Notes: generated from the letters alone by a model not told the origin. Shown: positions 42,059 to 51,661, counted from the first letter of the stretch. The stretch: DNA of 64,000 nucleotides from Kingella denitrificans ATCC 33394 (GCF_000190695.1 NZ_GL870929.1:97012-161011); one strand, 5' to 3'. Made by a program: numbers and translations.

Positions 42059-42090
42059 ATTATACACAAATAAAAACGATTATCAATACT
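42059..42090 (-). promoter_or_regulatory. Fur box overlapping a sigma-70 promoter (site B)
   Basis: Minus strand: TTGATA (42081-42086), 16-bp spacer, TATAAT (42059-42064). The 19 bp at 42072-42090 match the Fur consensus at 13 positions, with TGATAATC exact, and cover the -35. Confidence 0.6.
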
Positions 42091-42201
42091 TATTTTAAAA
42101 TAAATGCGAATCTGTGCAACGGTTCATCAGGCGGGCGAATTTAACGTATAATTCGCCGATTCGTTAACCAAACCATTTGCAGGCAGCCTGCACTTTACAA
42201 C

Positions 42202-43644
42202 ATGCACACCATATTCGAAACCGTTTCCCAAGATTTACTTCACGCCAACGGCCTTTCTGCCGAAGAATTGGCCAAACCGCTGGCGCTCATCGGCACGCAT
42301 CACGTGGATTATGCCGATATTTATTGCCAGCGGACGGCGTATGAAAGCTGGCATTTGGACGAAGGCATGGTGAAATCGGGCAGTTTCCAGATTGATCAAG
42401 GTGTCGGCGTGCGCGCGGTGTCGGGTGAAAAGACTGCTCTGGCCTATGCCGACAGTCTGACCGCCGATGCGGTGTTGCAGGCGGCGCAGGCGGTGAAAGT
42501 GATTGGCGCGGCGGGCAACCACACGCCCGTGCGCGTGCCCGTGCCCACGTTCGGCAAAACGGTTTATGCAGGCTGCAATCCGATTGCCACGCTGCCTTCG
42601 CCTGACAAGGTGGCGCTGCTACAAAAAGTGGAGCAGCTGGCCAAAGCCGCCGACCCGCGCATCGTGCAGGTGATGGCGGGGCTTACCTGCGAGCACGATA
42701 TGGTGTATATCGCCCGCATGGACGGCCGGCACGCCGCGGATATCCGACCGTTGGTGCGGGTCAGCATCACCGTGATTGCCAAACAGGGCGAACGGCGCGA
42801 ACAGGGCAGCTCGGGCGGCGGCGGCCGTTTCGATTTGGGCTATTTCACCGAAGCCAAATTGCAGGAATATGTGAACCACGCGGTGCAGCAGGCGCTGACC
42901 AATTTGGAAGCGCGGCCTGCACCTGCCGGTGCGATGAAAGTCGTGCTGGGCAGCGGCTGGCCGGGCGTGCTGCTGCACGAAGCGGTGGGGCACGGCTTGG
43001 AGGGCGATTTCAACCGCAAGCAGACCAGCGTGTTTTCCGGCAGAATCGGCGAGCGCGTGGCGGCCAAAGGCGTGACCGTGATTGACCAGGGCAATATCCC
43101 CAACCGGCGCGGCAGCCTGAATATCGACGACGAAGGCAACCCGACCGGCCGCACCGTGCTGATTGAAGACGGCATTTTGACGGGCTATATGCAGGACGAA
43201 ACCAATGCGCGCCTGATGGGGGCGGAAGTGACCGGCAACGGGCGGCGCGAGAGCTATTCGTCCGTGGTGCTACCGCGCATGACCAATACCTTCATGGAAA
43301 GCGGCGGCCACCATCCGCAGGAAATCATCGAAAGCATCGACAAAGGCATTTATGCGGCGAACTTCGGCGGTGGGCAGGTCGATATTACCAGCGGCAAATT
43401 CGTTTTCAGCGCCAGCGAGGCTTGGTGGGTGGAAAACGGCCGGCTGCAATATCCCGTGAAAGGCGCCACCATCATCGGCAGCGGTTCCGAAGTGCTCAAA
43501 CACGTTTCCATGATTGGCAACGACAGCGCGCTGGATACCGGCGTGGGCGTGTGCGGCAAAGACGGTCAGAGTGTCCCCGTCGGCGTTGGCCAGCCCACAC
43601 TGCGCATTGACGCAGGGCTGACGGTGGGCGGCAGCGAAGCATAA
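42202..43644 (+). CDS. tldD: metalloprotease TldD
   Basis: 480 aa. Zinc motif LLHEAVGHGLEGDF (HEXXXH) at about residues 255-268. TldD/TldE degrades unfolded peptides and matures peptide substrates; the partner gene is not in this window. Promoter candidate TATAAT at 42147-42152. A DUS lies just before the ATG; the frame starts at ATG 42202. Confidence 0.94.
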   Translation: MHTIFETVSQDLLHANGLSAEELAKPLALIGTHHVDYADIYCQRTAYESWHLDEGMVKSGSFQIDQGVGVRAVSGEKTALAYADSLTADAVLQAAQAVKVIGAAGNHTPVRVPVPTFGKTVYAGCNPIATLPSPDKVALLQKVEQLAKAADPRIVQVMAGLTCEHDMVYIARMDGRHAADIRPLVRVSITVIAKQGERREQGSSGGGGRFDLGYFTEAKLQEYVNHAVQQALTNLEARPAPAGAMKVVLGSGWPGVLLHEAVGHGLEGDFNRKQTSVFSGRIGERVAAKGVTVIDQGNIPNRRGSLNIDDEGNPTGRTVLIEDGILTGYMQDETNARLMGAEVTGNGRRESYSSVVLPRMTNTFMESGGHHPQEIIESIDKGIYAANFGGGQVDITSGKFVFSASEAWWVENGRLQYPVKGATIIGSGSEVLKHVSMIGNDSALDTGVGVCGKDGQSVPVGVGQPTLRIDAGLTVGGSEA

Positions 43645-43669
43645 AAGCAGCCTGCACAGGAAAAGCACC

Positions 43670-44257
43670 ATGAATTTATCCGCAGAATCCTTGATTGAAG
43701 CCGCATTGTTGCTGCAAGCTGAGCCCATCAGCGAACGCCGTATGCGCGAACTGTGCCAGCCGCCCCTGTCGCAAGACAAACTGGTCGATGTGTTGGCAAA
43801 TCTGAAAACACGTTGGCAAAACAGGGCATTGCAGTTGGTCTGCACCGCAGAAGGCTGGCGCTTCCAGTTGGCCGCGGAAGCCTTCGAGCCGCTGGGCAGC
43901 CTGCACGAACAGCGCACGCCGCGATATTCGCGCGCCGTGATGGAAACGCTGGCCATCATCGCCTACCAGCAGCCCGTCACCCGCGGCGACATTGAAGCCA
44001 TCCGCGGTGTGGCCGTATCGCAAAACATCATGCAAACTTTGCAGGAGCGCGGTTGGATAGAAGTCATCGGACAGCGCGACAGCATCGGCAAACCGTCGTT
44101 ATGGGCGACCACCGCCGCATTTTTGAGCGATTTGCAACTGGGCAGCCTGGCCGATTTGCCGCCGCTCACCGATTTGGGCGCGCTGGTGTTGCCCGATATG
44201 CCAGAATCGCCGGCGGCGCAGGAAGAAGCGCATGATTCGGGCGATACGGACCAATAA
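43670..44257 (+). CDS. scpB: segregation and condensation protein B
   Basis: 195 aa winged-helix partner of SMC-ScpA. RYSRAVMETLAIIAYQQPVTRGDIEAIRGV is the family core (about residues 84-113). AGGA before ATG 43670; a DUS lies in the 25-bp gap after tldD. scpA is not adjacent. Confidence 0.92.
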   Translation: MNLSAESLIEAALLLQAEPISERRMRELCQPPLSQDKLVDVLANLKTRWQNRALQLVCTAEGWRFQLAAEAFEPLGSLHEQRTPRYSRAVMETLAIIAYQQPVTRGDIEAIRGVAVSQNIMQTLQERGWIEVIGQRDSIGKPSLWATTAAFLSDLQLGSLADLPPLTDLGALVLPDMPESPAAQEEAHDSGDTDQ

Positions 44258-44265
44258 GGCAATGC

Positions 44266-44310
44266 AAAAAGCAGCCTGCACTTTGAACCTTCGAAGTGCA
44301 GGCTGCTTTT
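44266..44310. terminator. DUS inverted-repeat terminator
   Basis: Arms begin 44266 and end 44310, stem extended beyond the DUS; between convergent scpB and comEC, the last two bases entering the comEC stop. Confidence 0.8.
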
Positions 44311-46591
44311 ATTCGTCTTCCGGCAATATCGGTTTGCGCTGCCACCATGCGGTGCGCTCAATCAGATGAATCTGCAATGCTTCGTTGCCCAGGAAAAGGT
44401 GCAGGCTGCCTTGCGTGTTGGTGCGCAGCAGGCGGATGTTTTGCCGTTGCAGCCGTTGTTGCGTGTCGGGGTGCGGGTGGCGGAAACGGTTGCCCAGCCC
44501 GCTGCTGGCGATGGCGGTGTGCGGCGCAACGTATTGCAGAAACAGGCTGCTGCTGGCGGATTTGCTGCCGTGGTGGCCGAGCACCAGAATTTGGCTGTGC
44601 AGTTTGTCGCCGTAGCGTTCGATGAGCTGCATTTCTTCGGGATTGCCGCTGTCGCCCATGATGAGCAGGGCGTGTTCGCCGGCAATCACGCGCAATATGC
44701 AGCTTTGTTGGTTGTCGGATTGTGCAGGCTGCTTGGGCGGTGTGAGAAATTCAAACCACACGCCGTCCGCCTGCCAATGCGTGCCGCCGCTGCAATGCCG
44801 CGCATTCGGATAATACTGCGGCTGCCCCGCCAAAAGCGTGCGGACAGGCAGTTGCCGCGCCAGTTCGGGATAGCCGCCGTCGTGGTCGTTGTCGTGGTGC
44901 GACAAAATCAGCGTGTCGATTTGGCGGATACCGAGCGCGTGCAGGTTCGGCAGCACGGTTTGCGCGGCTTGGTTGCCCGTGTCGAACAGAATGTTTTGCG
45001 TGCGCGTTTGCAACAATACCGACAAGCCTTGCCCCACGTCCCAAACGTGGACGCGCAACGGAGCGTTCGGTGCGGGCGTGTAAGCGGCCCAAGCGGCGAT
45101 GATGCAGCAGGCGAGCGGTTTCAGGCGTGTGCCGCGCGGCAGCAGCAGGATAAGCGCGGCAACAAGCGCGAGCGCAAACAACGGCGCAGGCGCGTGGGCA
45201 AGGTGGTATTCGGGCAGTTGCGCGCCGAGTGTCAGCAGAATTTGGGCGATGTGTTCGCCGATATAGGCGGCGGCCTGCTGCAACGCGGGCAGGTGCAGGA
45301 CGGAGGCGGCGAGCGCGAGCGGCACGAGCAGCCACGAAAACAAGGGGATGGCCACGGCATTGACCAGAGGGCTGAAAGGCGGCATGGCGCCGAACAAGTG
45401 CAGCGTGGCCAAACTGCCGACCAAAGTGGCCGCCCACTGCCCGCGCACCGCCTGTTTCAATCCGTGCACGTAATACTGTCGCCGCGTTACCGTTTGTGCA
45501 GGCAGCCTGCACGCCAAAGCCCACAGCAGCACGCCCACCAAGCCGAACGACAGCCAAAACCCTGCCGCCAGCACCGAAGCGGGCTGATACAGCAGCACGG
45601 CGGTGCAGGCTGCCCACCACATCTGCCAGCTGCCCACATAACCGCGCACCATCCATGCCGCGCCCAGCACCGTCAGCATCATCAGGCTGCGCAATGCGGG
45701 AATCTCCCAGCCCGCCAATCCCGTGTAAACACACGCCGCCAGCCATGAAACCAACCAAATCCACACGCGCGGCCGCGCAGGCATGACGGGGCTGAAACGC
45801 AACAGGAAGCGGCACAGCCATCCCACGAGCACCGCCACCATGCCGATGTGCAGTCCCGAAATGCTGATAAGGTGGTTCAGTCCCAGCGGCCGCAACGCCG
45901 CCCACATTTCGGGCGACAAGCCGCTGCGGTTGCCCACGGCCAGAGCCGTCATCAGGCCGGTGCCTTGCGGATATTGCGCGGCATTGGTTTGCCAGGTGCG
46001 GATAATGTGTTCGCGCAAACGGTTGATATTGAACGGCGGCGGTGTTTGAGAAACGGGCGTGCGCTCTTTGCCCAGCGTGGCCATGCCGTCGATTTGGTTG
46101 GCCAGCGCCCACGCTTCGCGGTCGAAGCCGACAGGGTTGCGCGTGCCGACGGCGGCGCGGAGTCTGGCGGACACCTGCCATCTTTCGCCCACATGCCATT
46201 CGCGCGTTTGGTAATCCTGCACCAGCAGGCGGAAGGTTTGCCCGTTGTCGCGCACGGCTTCGGCGATGAAGCGCGCCCGGCCTTGGGCATCGGGTTCGGG
46301 CAGGCCGGTGATGTGCAGTTGCACGGTTTCGCTCACGGGGCGTTCGGCGGACACGGGGACTTGCCGTGCCAATGCGGCTTCGGTGCGGCAAAGGGCATAC
46401 AGCACGCCCGATAACAGAAAGGCAAAAGTGCAGGCTGCTTTTCGATACCGCGGAAACGGCAAAAAGCAGCCTGCACTCATTGAACAGGTCAATAAAACGC
46501 CCCAAAGCCACCACGAACCGCGTTCGGGCAGAAAGAAACTGCCCGTTGCGCCGATGCAGAACGCTGCCAGATAAACGGTGCGCGGTAACAT
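44309..46591 (-). CDS. comEC: DNA uptake channel protein ComEC/Rec2 (ComA in Neisseria)
   Basis: 760 aa inner-membrane channel that brings transforming single-stranded DNA into the cytoplasm. N-terminal hydrophobic and OB-like region, Competence domain with ALAVGNRSGLSPEMWAAL and HLISISGLHIGM, many membrane segments, and a C-terminal beta-lactamase-like domain (DVGQGLSVLLQT, SHHDNDHDGG, LGHHGSKSASS). Two facing DUS lie in frame near the 5' end (SAGCFL and KAACTF), plus others later (ACRLPAQTV and KQPAQS). ppsR ends 18 bp upstream. Confidence 0.93.
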   Translation of the reverse strand: MLPRTVYLAAFCIGATGSFFLPERGSWWLWGVLLTCSMSAGCFLPFPRYRKAACTFAFLLSGVLYALCRTEAALARQVPVSAERPVSETVQLHITGLPEPDAQGRARFIAEAVRDNGQTFRLLVQDYQTREWHVGERWQVSARLRAAVGTRNPVGFDREAWALANQIDGMATLGKERTPVSQTPPPFNINRLREHIIRTWQTNAAQYPQGTGLMTALAVGNRSGLSPEMWAALRPLGLNHLISISGLHIGMVAVLVGWLCRFLLRFSPVMPARPRVWIWLVSWLAACVYTGLAGWEIPALRSLMMLTVLGAAWMVRGYVGSWQMWWAACTAVLLYQPASVLAAGFWLSFGLVGVLLWALACRLPAQTVTRRQYYVHGLKQAVRGQWAATLVGSLATLHLFGAMPPFSPLVNAVAIPLFSWLLVPLALAASVLHLPALQQAAAYIGEHIAQILLTLGAQLPEYHLAHAPAPLFALALVAALILLLPRGTRLKPLACCIIAAWAAYTPAPNAPLRVHVWDVGQGLSVLLQTRTQNILFDTGNQAAQTVLPNLHALGIRQIDTLILSHHDNDHDGGYPELARQLPVRTLLAGQPQYYPNARHCSGGTHWQADGVWFEFLTPPKQPAQSDNQQSCILRVIAGEHALLIMGDSGNPEEMQLIERYGDKLHSQILVLGHHGSKSASSSLFLQYVAPHTAIASSGLGNRFRHPHPDTQQRLQRQNIRLLRTNTQGSLHLFLGNEALQIHLIERTAWWQRKPILPEDE

Positions 46592-46609
46592 ATTCGCCCG
46601 AACGCCCGA

Positions 46610-47437
46610 TTAAAAGCGGCGTTTGAGCTGGCACGCCTGCATAATCGACACGGCCAGTTCTTCCACGGATTTATGCGTGGTGTTGGTGTGCGGCACGCCG
46701 TGGCGGCGGAACATGGCCTGCGCTTCCGCCACTTCGCTGCGGCAGGTGCTAAGGCTGGCATACGTCGAATTGGGGCGGCGTTCCTGACGGATGTCGTGCA
46801 AGCGCTCCGGCTGGATGGTGAGCCCGAACAGTTTGTGTTTATACGGTTTGACCATGCGCGGCAAATCGGTGGTGTCCAAATCGTCGGGCGTGAGCGGATA
46901 ATTGGCGGCGCGGATGCCGTATTGCAGCGCCAGATAAAGGCAGGTCGGGGTTTTGCCCGAACGGGACACGCCCATCAGAATCACGTCGGCTTCTTTCAAA
47001 TCGCGGTCGGACACGCCGTCGTCGTGGTTTAGGGCGAAGTTCACCGCTTCCATGCGCGCGTCGTATTTTTCGACATTGTGCACGCGGCTTTGCACGGAAT
47101 GCCGCGCACTCACGCCCAATTCGCGTTCCAGTTCGCCCAAAAACGCATCGAAATAGCTCAAATGCAGGCCTTGCGCGGTTTTGACGATTTCGCGCACTTC
47201 GTTGTTAGAAATACTGGAAAAAATCAGCGGCCGTATGCCGGATTCTTCTGCCGATTTGTTGATGATGTGCACCAAGGCGTGCGCTTTTTCCTGCGTGTCG
47301 ATAAAGGGATAGGTGGCGCGTTTGAATTTGATGCCGTCAAACTGTTCCAGCAGCGCATCGCCCACGTTTTCGGAGGTGATGCCGGTGCGGTCGGAAATGA
47401 AAAAGGCGGGGCGGCGGATTTGGGAATGGGTGGTCAT
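46610..47437 (-). CDS. ppsR: PEP synthase regulatory kinase/phosphorylase
   Basis: 275 aa DUF299 protein. P-loop GVSRSGKTPTCLYLA at about residues 152-166. Reversibly phosphorylates phosphoenolpyruvate synthase in an ADP-dependent way; ppsA is outside the window. AGGA about 10 nt before ATG. Confidence 0.92.
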   Translation of the reverse strand: MTTHSQIRRPAFFISDRTGITSENVGDALLEQFDGIKFKRATYPFIDTQEKAHALVHIINKSAEESGIRPLIFSSISNNEVREIVKTAQGLHLSYFDAFLGELERELGVSARHSVQSRVHNVEKYDARMEAVNFALNHDDGVSDRDLKEADVILMGVSRSGKTPTCLYLALQYGIRAANYPLTPDDLDTTDLPRMVKPYKHKLFGLTIQPERLHDIRQERRPNSTYASLSTCRSEVAEAQAMFRRHGVPHTNTTHKSVEELAVSIMQACQLKRRF

Positions 47438-47478
47438 GGCAAGTGTTTCCTGATAAACGGTCGGTGTGGTGTAAAAAA

Positions 47479-47522
47479 GTGCAGGCTGCTTTGTATGCGT
47501 TCGGATAAAAAGCAGCCTGCAC
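47479..47522. terminator. DUS inverted repeat after ybdD
   Basis: Arms 47479-47492 and 47509-47522, between the ybdD stop and the ppsR start. Confidence 0.75.
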
Positions 47523-47527
47523 CCGTT

Positions 47528-47722
47528 TTAACAGCAGCGTCCCCCGTTGGCCCCGCAACGGCGTTTGCGGCAGTAGTCCATGAACTGCTGCTCGGTCATC
47601 ACGGGGGCGTTGGGATTGTTACTGCGTTGGCGGCGGACGTAGTTTTCGTAATCCGGCACGCCTGCCATCAGGTTGGCAGTCAGGCGCGCGGTTTTCCACC
47701 ATTTCGCTAATTTACGCTTCAT
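47528..47722 (-). CDS. ybdD: YbdD/YjiX family small protein
   Basis: 64 aa DUF466 protein with conserved GVPDYENYVRR and YCRKRRCGANGGRCC tail. Partner of CstA/BtsT-type pyruvate transporters, here overlapping cstA by 11 bp. Confidence 0.9.
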   Translation of the reverse strand: MKRKLAKWWKTARLTANLMAGVPDYENYVRRQRSNNPNAPVMTEQQFMDYCRKRRCGANGGRCC

Positions 47723-49805
47723 TGTGTGCTCCTTGGTCAGGTGCAGGCTGCATTCCGTCGCGGTACACGGCCGGCACTTCTTTGGCGGTGCTCCATGCGA
47801 CTTTGCGCGCTTTCAGTGCCACGCGGATGCCATACACGGCCACCACTACAACCACGGCCATAAACAGCGCCGTCAGTCCGGCATTAACATAATCGTTGAA
47901 GATAATGCGCGCCATTTCTTCGGCGTTTGCAGCCGGTTTCAGGATATCGCCTTTGTCCAAGGCGGCCTGATATTTGTCCGCATGCGCCAGGAAGCTGACG
48001 CGCGGGTCGCTATGGAACAGTTTTTGCAGGCCGGCATAGCAGGTGACGAACAATACGCCGACGGCCGGTACGAGCGTTACCCACATATAGCGGTCGCGCT
48101 TCATTTTCACCAATACCACGGTGCACATAATCAAAGCCACGCCTGCCAGCATTTGGTTGGCAATGCCGAACAAAGGCCAGAGCGAGTTAATGCCGCCCAA
48201 TGGGTCGGTTACGCCGGTGTGGAGGAAATAGCCCCACAAGGCCACGGCGAAGAAGGTGGCAACTAAGTTGGCGGGAATGGAATCGGTGTTGCCGAAAGGT
48301 TTGTAGAACACGCTGCCCAAATCTTGAATCATGAAGCGTGCCACGCGTGTGCCCGCATCGACGGCGGTCAGGATGAACAGGGCTTCAAACAGCAGGGCGA
48401 AGTGATACCAGAACGCCATCATGGCTTCGCCCGGAATCAGGCGGCTCATAATGTGTGCCATGCCCACGGCCAAAGTCGGTGCGCCGCCGGCACGGGAAAG
48501 GATGGTGTTTTCACCCACTTCCTTGGCGGTGTGCAGCAGCGTTTCCGCTTCCACGGGGAAGTTCAGTTTGGTGGTAATGACTTGTGCGGCATTGGCGGCA
48601 TCGGTGCCAATCAATGCGGGCGGGCTGTTCATGGCAAAGTACACGCCGGGGTCAAGCGATGCGGCGGCGGCCAAGGCCATAATCGCCACGAAGCTTTCCA
48701 TAATCATGCCGCCGTAACCAATCATGCGGACGTGGGTTTCGTTTTCCAACATTTTCGGCGTGGTACCGGAAGAAATCAGCGCGTGGAAGCCGGAAACCGC
48801 ACCGCAGGCGATGGTAATAAACAGGAATGGGAACAGCGCGCCCGAGAACACAGGGCCGGAACCGTCGATGAAGTGGGTGACGGCGGGCATTTGCAGGGTC
48901 GGATTAACAATCACAATGCCCAAAGCCAGCGCGATAATCGTGCCGATTTTCAGGAAAGTGGAAAGGTAATCGCGCGGTGTCAGCAGCAGCCAAACGGGCA
49001 ATACTGCGGCCACGAAGCCATAAATCATAATCGCCCAAGTGAGCTGGATGCCGTCCAAATCGAACCAATGGCCGAAGGAGCTGTGCGCCACGTCTTCACC
49101 GAACACAATGGCCAACATCAGCAGGATAAAGCCGACGATGGAAATCTCGCCGATTTTGCCCGGGCGGATATAACGCGTGTAAATACCCATAAACAGAGCA
49201 ATCGGCATGGTGGCGGCAATCGTGAACGTGCCCCACGGGCTGTGCACCAGTGCTTTCACCACAATCAGCGCCAGCACCGCCATGATGATGACCATAATCA
49301 TCAAAATACCGATGGACGCAATCACGCCGGCCACAGTGCCGAGTTCCTGTTTCACAATATCGCCCAAAGACTTACCGTCACGGCGCATGGACACGAACAA
49401 GACCATCATGTCCTGTACCGCACCGGCAAACACCACGCCGAAGATAATCCACAGCGTGCCGGGCAGATAGCCCATTTGCGCCGCCAGCACAGGGCCGACC
49501 AATGGGCCTGCGCCCGCAATCGCGGCAAAGTGGTGGCCGAACAACACGCCTTTGTGCGTCGGCACATAGTCCAAACCGTCGTTGTGCCGCTCGGCGGGCG
49601 TGAGGCGGTTCGGGTCAAGCTGCATCACATTTTTGGCGATGTAGAGACTGTAATAGCGGTAGGCGACGGCATACACAGAAATGGCGGCCGTAACCATCCA
49701 GATGGCGCTGACTTGTTCGCCGCGGCTGATGGCAAGGGTGACGAATGAAGCGACCCCCACCAAGACCACGGTACCCCAAATCAGAATTTGCTTGAGCTTA
49801 TCCAT
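47712..49805 (-). CDS. cstA: carbon starvation / pyruvate transporter CstA
   Basis: 697 aa with about 16 hydrophobic segments. Family landmarks HFAAIAGAGPLVGPVLAAQ near the N-terminus and SGTTPKMLENE mid-protein. Imports pyruvate or peptides on carbon limitation. GAGGAG 7 nt before ATG 49805. Confidence 0.95.
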   Translation of the reverse strand: MDKLKQILIWGTVVLVGVASFVTLAISRGEQVSAIWMVTAAISVYAVAYRYYSLYIAKNVMQLDPNRLTPAERHNDGLDYVPTHKGVLFGHHFAAIAGAGPLVGPVLAAQMGYLPGTLWIIFGVVFAGAVQDMMVLFVSMRRDGKSLGDIVKQELGTVAGVIASIGILMIMVIIMAVLALIVVKALVHSPWGTFTIAATMPIALFMGIYTRYIRPGKIGEISIVGFILLMLAIVFGEDVAHSSFGHWFDLDGIQLTWAIMIYGFVAAVLPVWLLLTPRDYLSTFLKIGTIIALALGIVIVNPTLQMPAVTHFIDGSGPVFSGALFPFLFITIACGAVSGFHALISSGTTPKMLENETHVRMIGYGGMIMESFVAIMALAAAASLDPGVYFAMNSPPALIGTDAANAAQVITTKLNFPVEAETLLHTAKEVGENTILSRAGGAPTLAVGMAHIMSRLIPGEAMMAFWYHFALLFEALFILTAVDAGTRVARFMIQDLGSVFYKPFGNTDSIPANLVATFFAVALWGYFLHTGVTDPLGGINSLWPLFGIANQMLAGVALIMCTVVLVKMKRDRYMWVTLVPAVGVLFVTCYAGLQKLFHSDPRVSFLAHADKYQAALDKGDILKPAANAEEMARIIFNDYVNAGLTALFMAVVVVVAVYGIRVALKARKVAWSTAKEVPAVYRDGMQPAPDQGAHNEA

Positions 49806-49892
49806 GATTTGACTCCTCTGTTAAAAATGTGATGGGGAAAGATTAACATAAAACCAACGTGCGTTGATGAAAATTAACCAAAATATCGCAAA

Positions 49893-49916
49893 AAAAGCAG
49901 CCTGCAGGCTGCTTTT
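49893..49916. terminator. palindromic fused DUS pair
   Basis: Two DUS share their CCTGCAGG centre, giving a perfect 24-bp palindrome with no loop between the COG0523 GTPase stop and the cstA start. Confidence 0.75.
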
Positions 49917-49928
49917 GGCGTGTGCGGC

Positions 49929-50843
49929 TTACTCTAAGGCAGCCTGCAAACGGCGTTCGATTTCATCGGTATCAAACGATTGGGCAATCAGCTCGAAACG
50001 GCTGTCGCGCCGCCACGAAACTTGGTTGGCGCCCCATTGCCCGTCCACCCAGTTGAGCCAGACCCATGTGTCCAGCACCTGAAACACGCCTTTGGCGCGC
50101 ACCAGGCCGGTAGTCAATTTTGGCAAGTCGTTGAAAAACTGGGTAATCCGTTCGCCATCGAAATTGCGGCCGGCGGGAAAGGTGAAGCCTTGCGACTGAT
50201 AGCCCAGCGTGTTGTCCGGCAGGGTTTTGATGCGGTAGCGCGGCTTTTCGATGACGGGGATGTCCAGCCATGCCAGCTGCATCTGTGCCTGTTCCACTTC
50301 GGCCACCAGTGCTTTGGGCGGGAACAGTTGCGCGGCCTGTTGGCGGAATTGCGCCAACTGTTCGGGGCTGCACAAATCGATTTTGCTGGCCACCAGCACA
50401 TCGCACACGCCGATTTGGTCTTTGTATAAGCCGTTGGCAGCGTAATTCGGGTCGATGAACTGGCGCGGATCGACAATGGTAAACACGGTGGAAATGGTCA
50501 GCGCGTCGCGGAATTCGGGGGCTTTGAGTTCGTCAATCACGCCGGCTGCGTGCGCCAATCCGCTGGCTTCTATCAGCAGGCGGTGGGGCTGCTGCTGTGC
50601 CAGCATTTTCTGCACGGTGCTGCTCATTTGCCCGCCGGCGGTGCAACACAGGCAGCCGCCCGAAATTTCGGCCACGGGAATGCCGTTGTCTGACAGCACC
50701 GCGCCGTCGATGCCGATTTCGCCGAATTCATTGACGATGATGAGCCATTGCTCTTCCTGCGGTTTTTGGGCGATGAGGCTGCGGATGGCGCTGGTTTTGC
50801 CGGTGCCTAGAAATCCTGAAAAAAGGTGTACTTGTGTTTTCAT
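49929..50843 (-). CDS. CobW/COG0523 family GTP-binding metallochaperone
   Basis: 304 aa G3E GTPase: Walker A GFLGTGKTSAIRSL at about residues 10-23, metal motif GGCLCC, NKxD-type ASKID. C-terminal CobW domain shortened (WRRDSRFELIAQSFD). Such proteins deliver zinc or other metals. No zinc-uptake gene or Zur box is seen next to it. DUS in the C-terminus encodes LQAALE. Confidence 0.88.
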   Translation of the reverse strand: MKTQVHLFSGFLGTGKTSAIRSLIAQKPQEEQWLIIVNEFGEIGIDGAVLSDNGIPVAEISGGCLCCTAGGQMSSTVQKMLAQQQPHRLLIEASGLAHAAGVIDELKAPEFRDALTISTVFTIVDPRQFIDPNYAANGLYKDQIGVCDVLVASKIDLCSPEQLAQFRQQAAQLFPPKALVAEVEQAQMQLAWLDIPVIEKPRYRIKTLPDNTLGYQSQGFTFPAGRNFDGERITQFFNDLPKLTTGLVRAKGVFQVLDTWVWLNWVDGQWGANQVSWRRDSRFELIAQSFDTDEIERRLQAALE

Positions 50844-50969
50844 GATGGGGTGTCTTGAACATAAAAAGCAGCCTGCACTTTAAAAGGCACCGCCATGTTT
50901 GCAATGGCGATGCCGCGCAGAACCGTTCAGTTGATATATGGATTGCGGTGGTGAAAAAGCAGCCTGCAC

Positions 50970-51647
50970 TTATTCGTCATCGTCGTCGCCGTAATATTTC
51001 ACGCCGATTTTGATGGGTTCGCGGCCTTTTTCGCGCCGCCATGCGTTGGTGTCGCGCAGGGAATAGGCGCAGCCGCAGTATTCCTGCTGGTAGAAGTGTT
51101 CGCGTTTGCTGATTTCAATCATGCGCGCGCTGCCACCGCCTTTGCGCCAGTTGAAGTCCCAGTACACAATGCCAGGATAGTGCGCGGCGGCGCGGTGTCC
51201 GCAATCGTTGATTTGCGCCATGTTTTTCCAGCGCGAAATGCCCAGCGAACTGCTGATGACTTTGAAGCCGTGTTCGTGCGCGTATAAAGCCGTGCGTTCG
51301 AAACGCATATCGAAGCACATGGTGCAGCGGATGCCGCGTTCGGGTTCGTATTCCATGCCTTTGGCGCGCTCGAACCAGTTGTCCACATCGTAATCCGCAT
51401 CGATAAACGGCACACCGTGCTTTTCGGCAAAGCGGATGTTTTCTTCTTTGCGGATTTCGTATTCTTTGAGCGGGTGGATATTGGGATTGTAGAAATAAAT
51501 CGTGTAATCAATGTCGCTGGCGAGCAGGGCTTCCATCACTTCGCCGCTGCACGGGGCGCAGCAGGAGTGGAGCAGGAGCTTGTCCGCGCCGTTGGGCAGG
51601 GTCAGTTTGGGGCGGTCGATGGGGGTGACTTGTGGTTTTGCGTTCAT
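50970..51647 (-). CDS. queH: epoxyqueuosine reductase QueH
   Basis: 225 aa DUF208 protein. Cysteine motifs CCAPCSGEV, CTMCFDMR and YCGCAYS bind the [4Fe-4S] cluster and second iron. Last step of queuosine synthesis in tRNA, an alternative to QueG. ATG 51647 chosen; upstream extension overlaps the neighbouring gene. 14 bp after the zinc-finger gene. Confidence 0.93.
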   Translation of the reverse strand: MNAKPQVTPIDRPKLTLPNGADKLLLHSCCAPCSGEVMEALLASDIDYTIYFYNPNIHPLKEYEIRKEENIRFAEKHGVPFIDADYDVDNWFERAKGMEYEPERGIRCTMCFDMRFERTALYAHEHGFKVISSSLGISRWKNMAQINDCGHRAAAHYPGIVYWDFNWRKGGGSARMIEISKREHFYQQEYCGCAYSLRDTNAWRREKGREPIKIGVKYYGDDDDE

Positions 51648-51661
51648 TTTGTTTTTTGATG

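Noticed and set aside
44366..45748. A long plus-strand frame opposite comEC
   Set aside because: Gln/Arg-rich antisense shadow; comEC has all family motifs.
48324..49748. A 474-codon open frame opposite cstA, His/Gln/Asn-rich
   Set aside because: Composition typical of an antisense shadow of a membrane protein gene.
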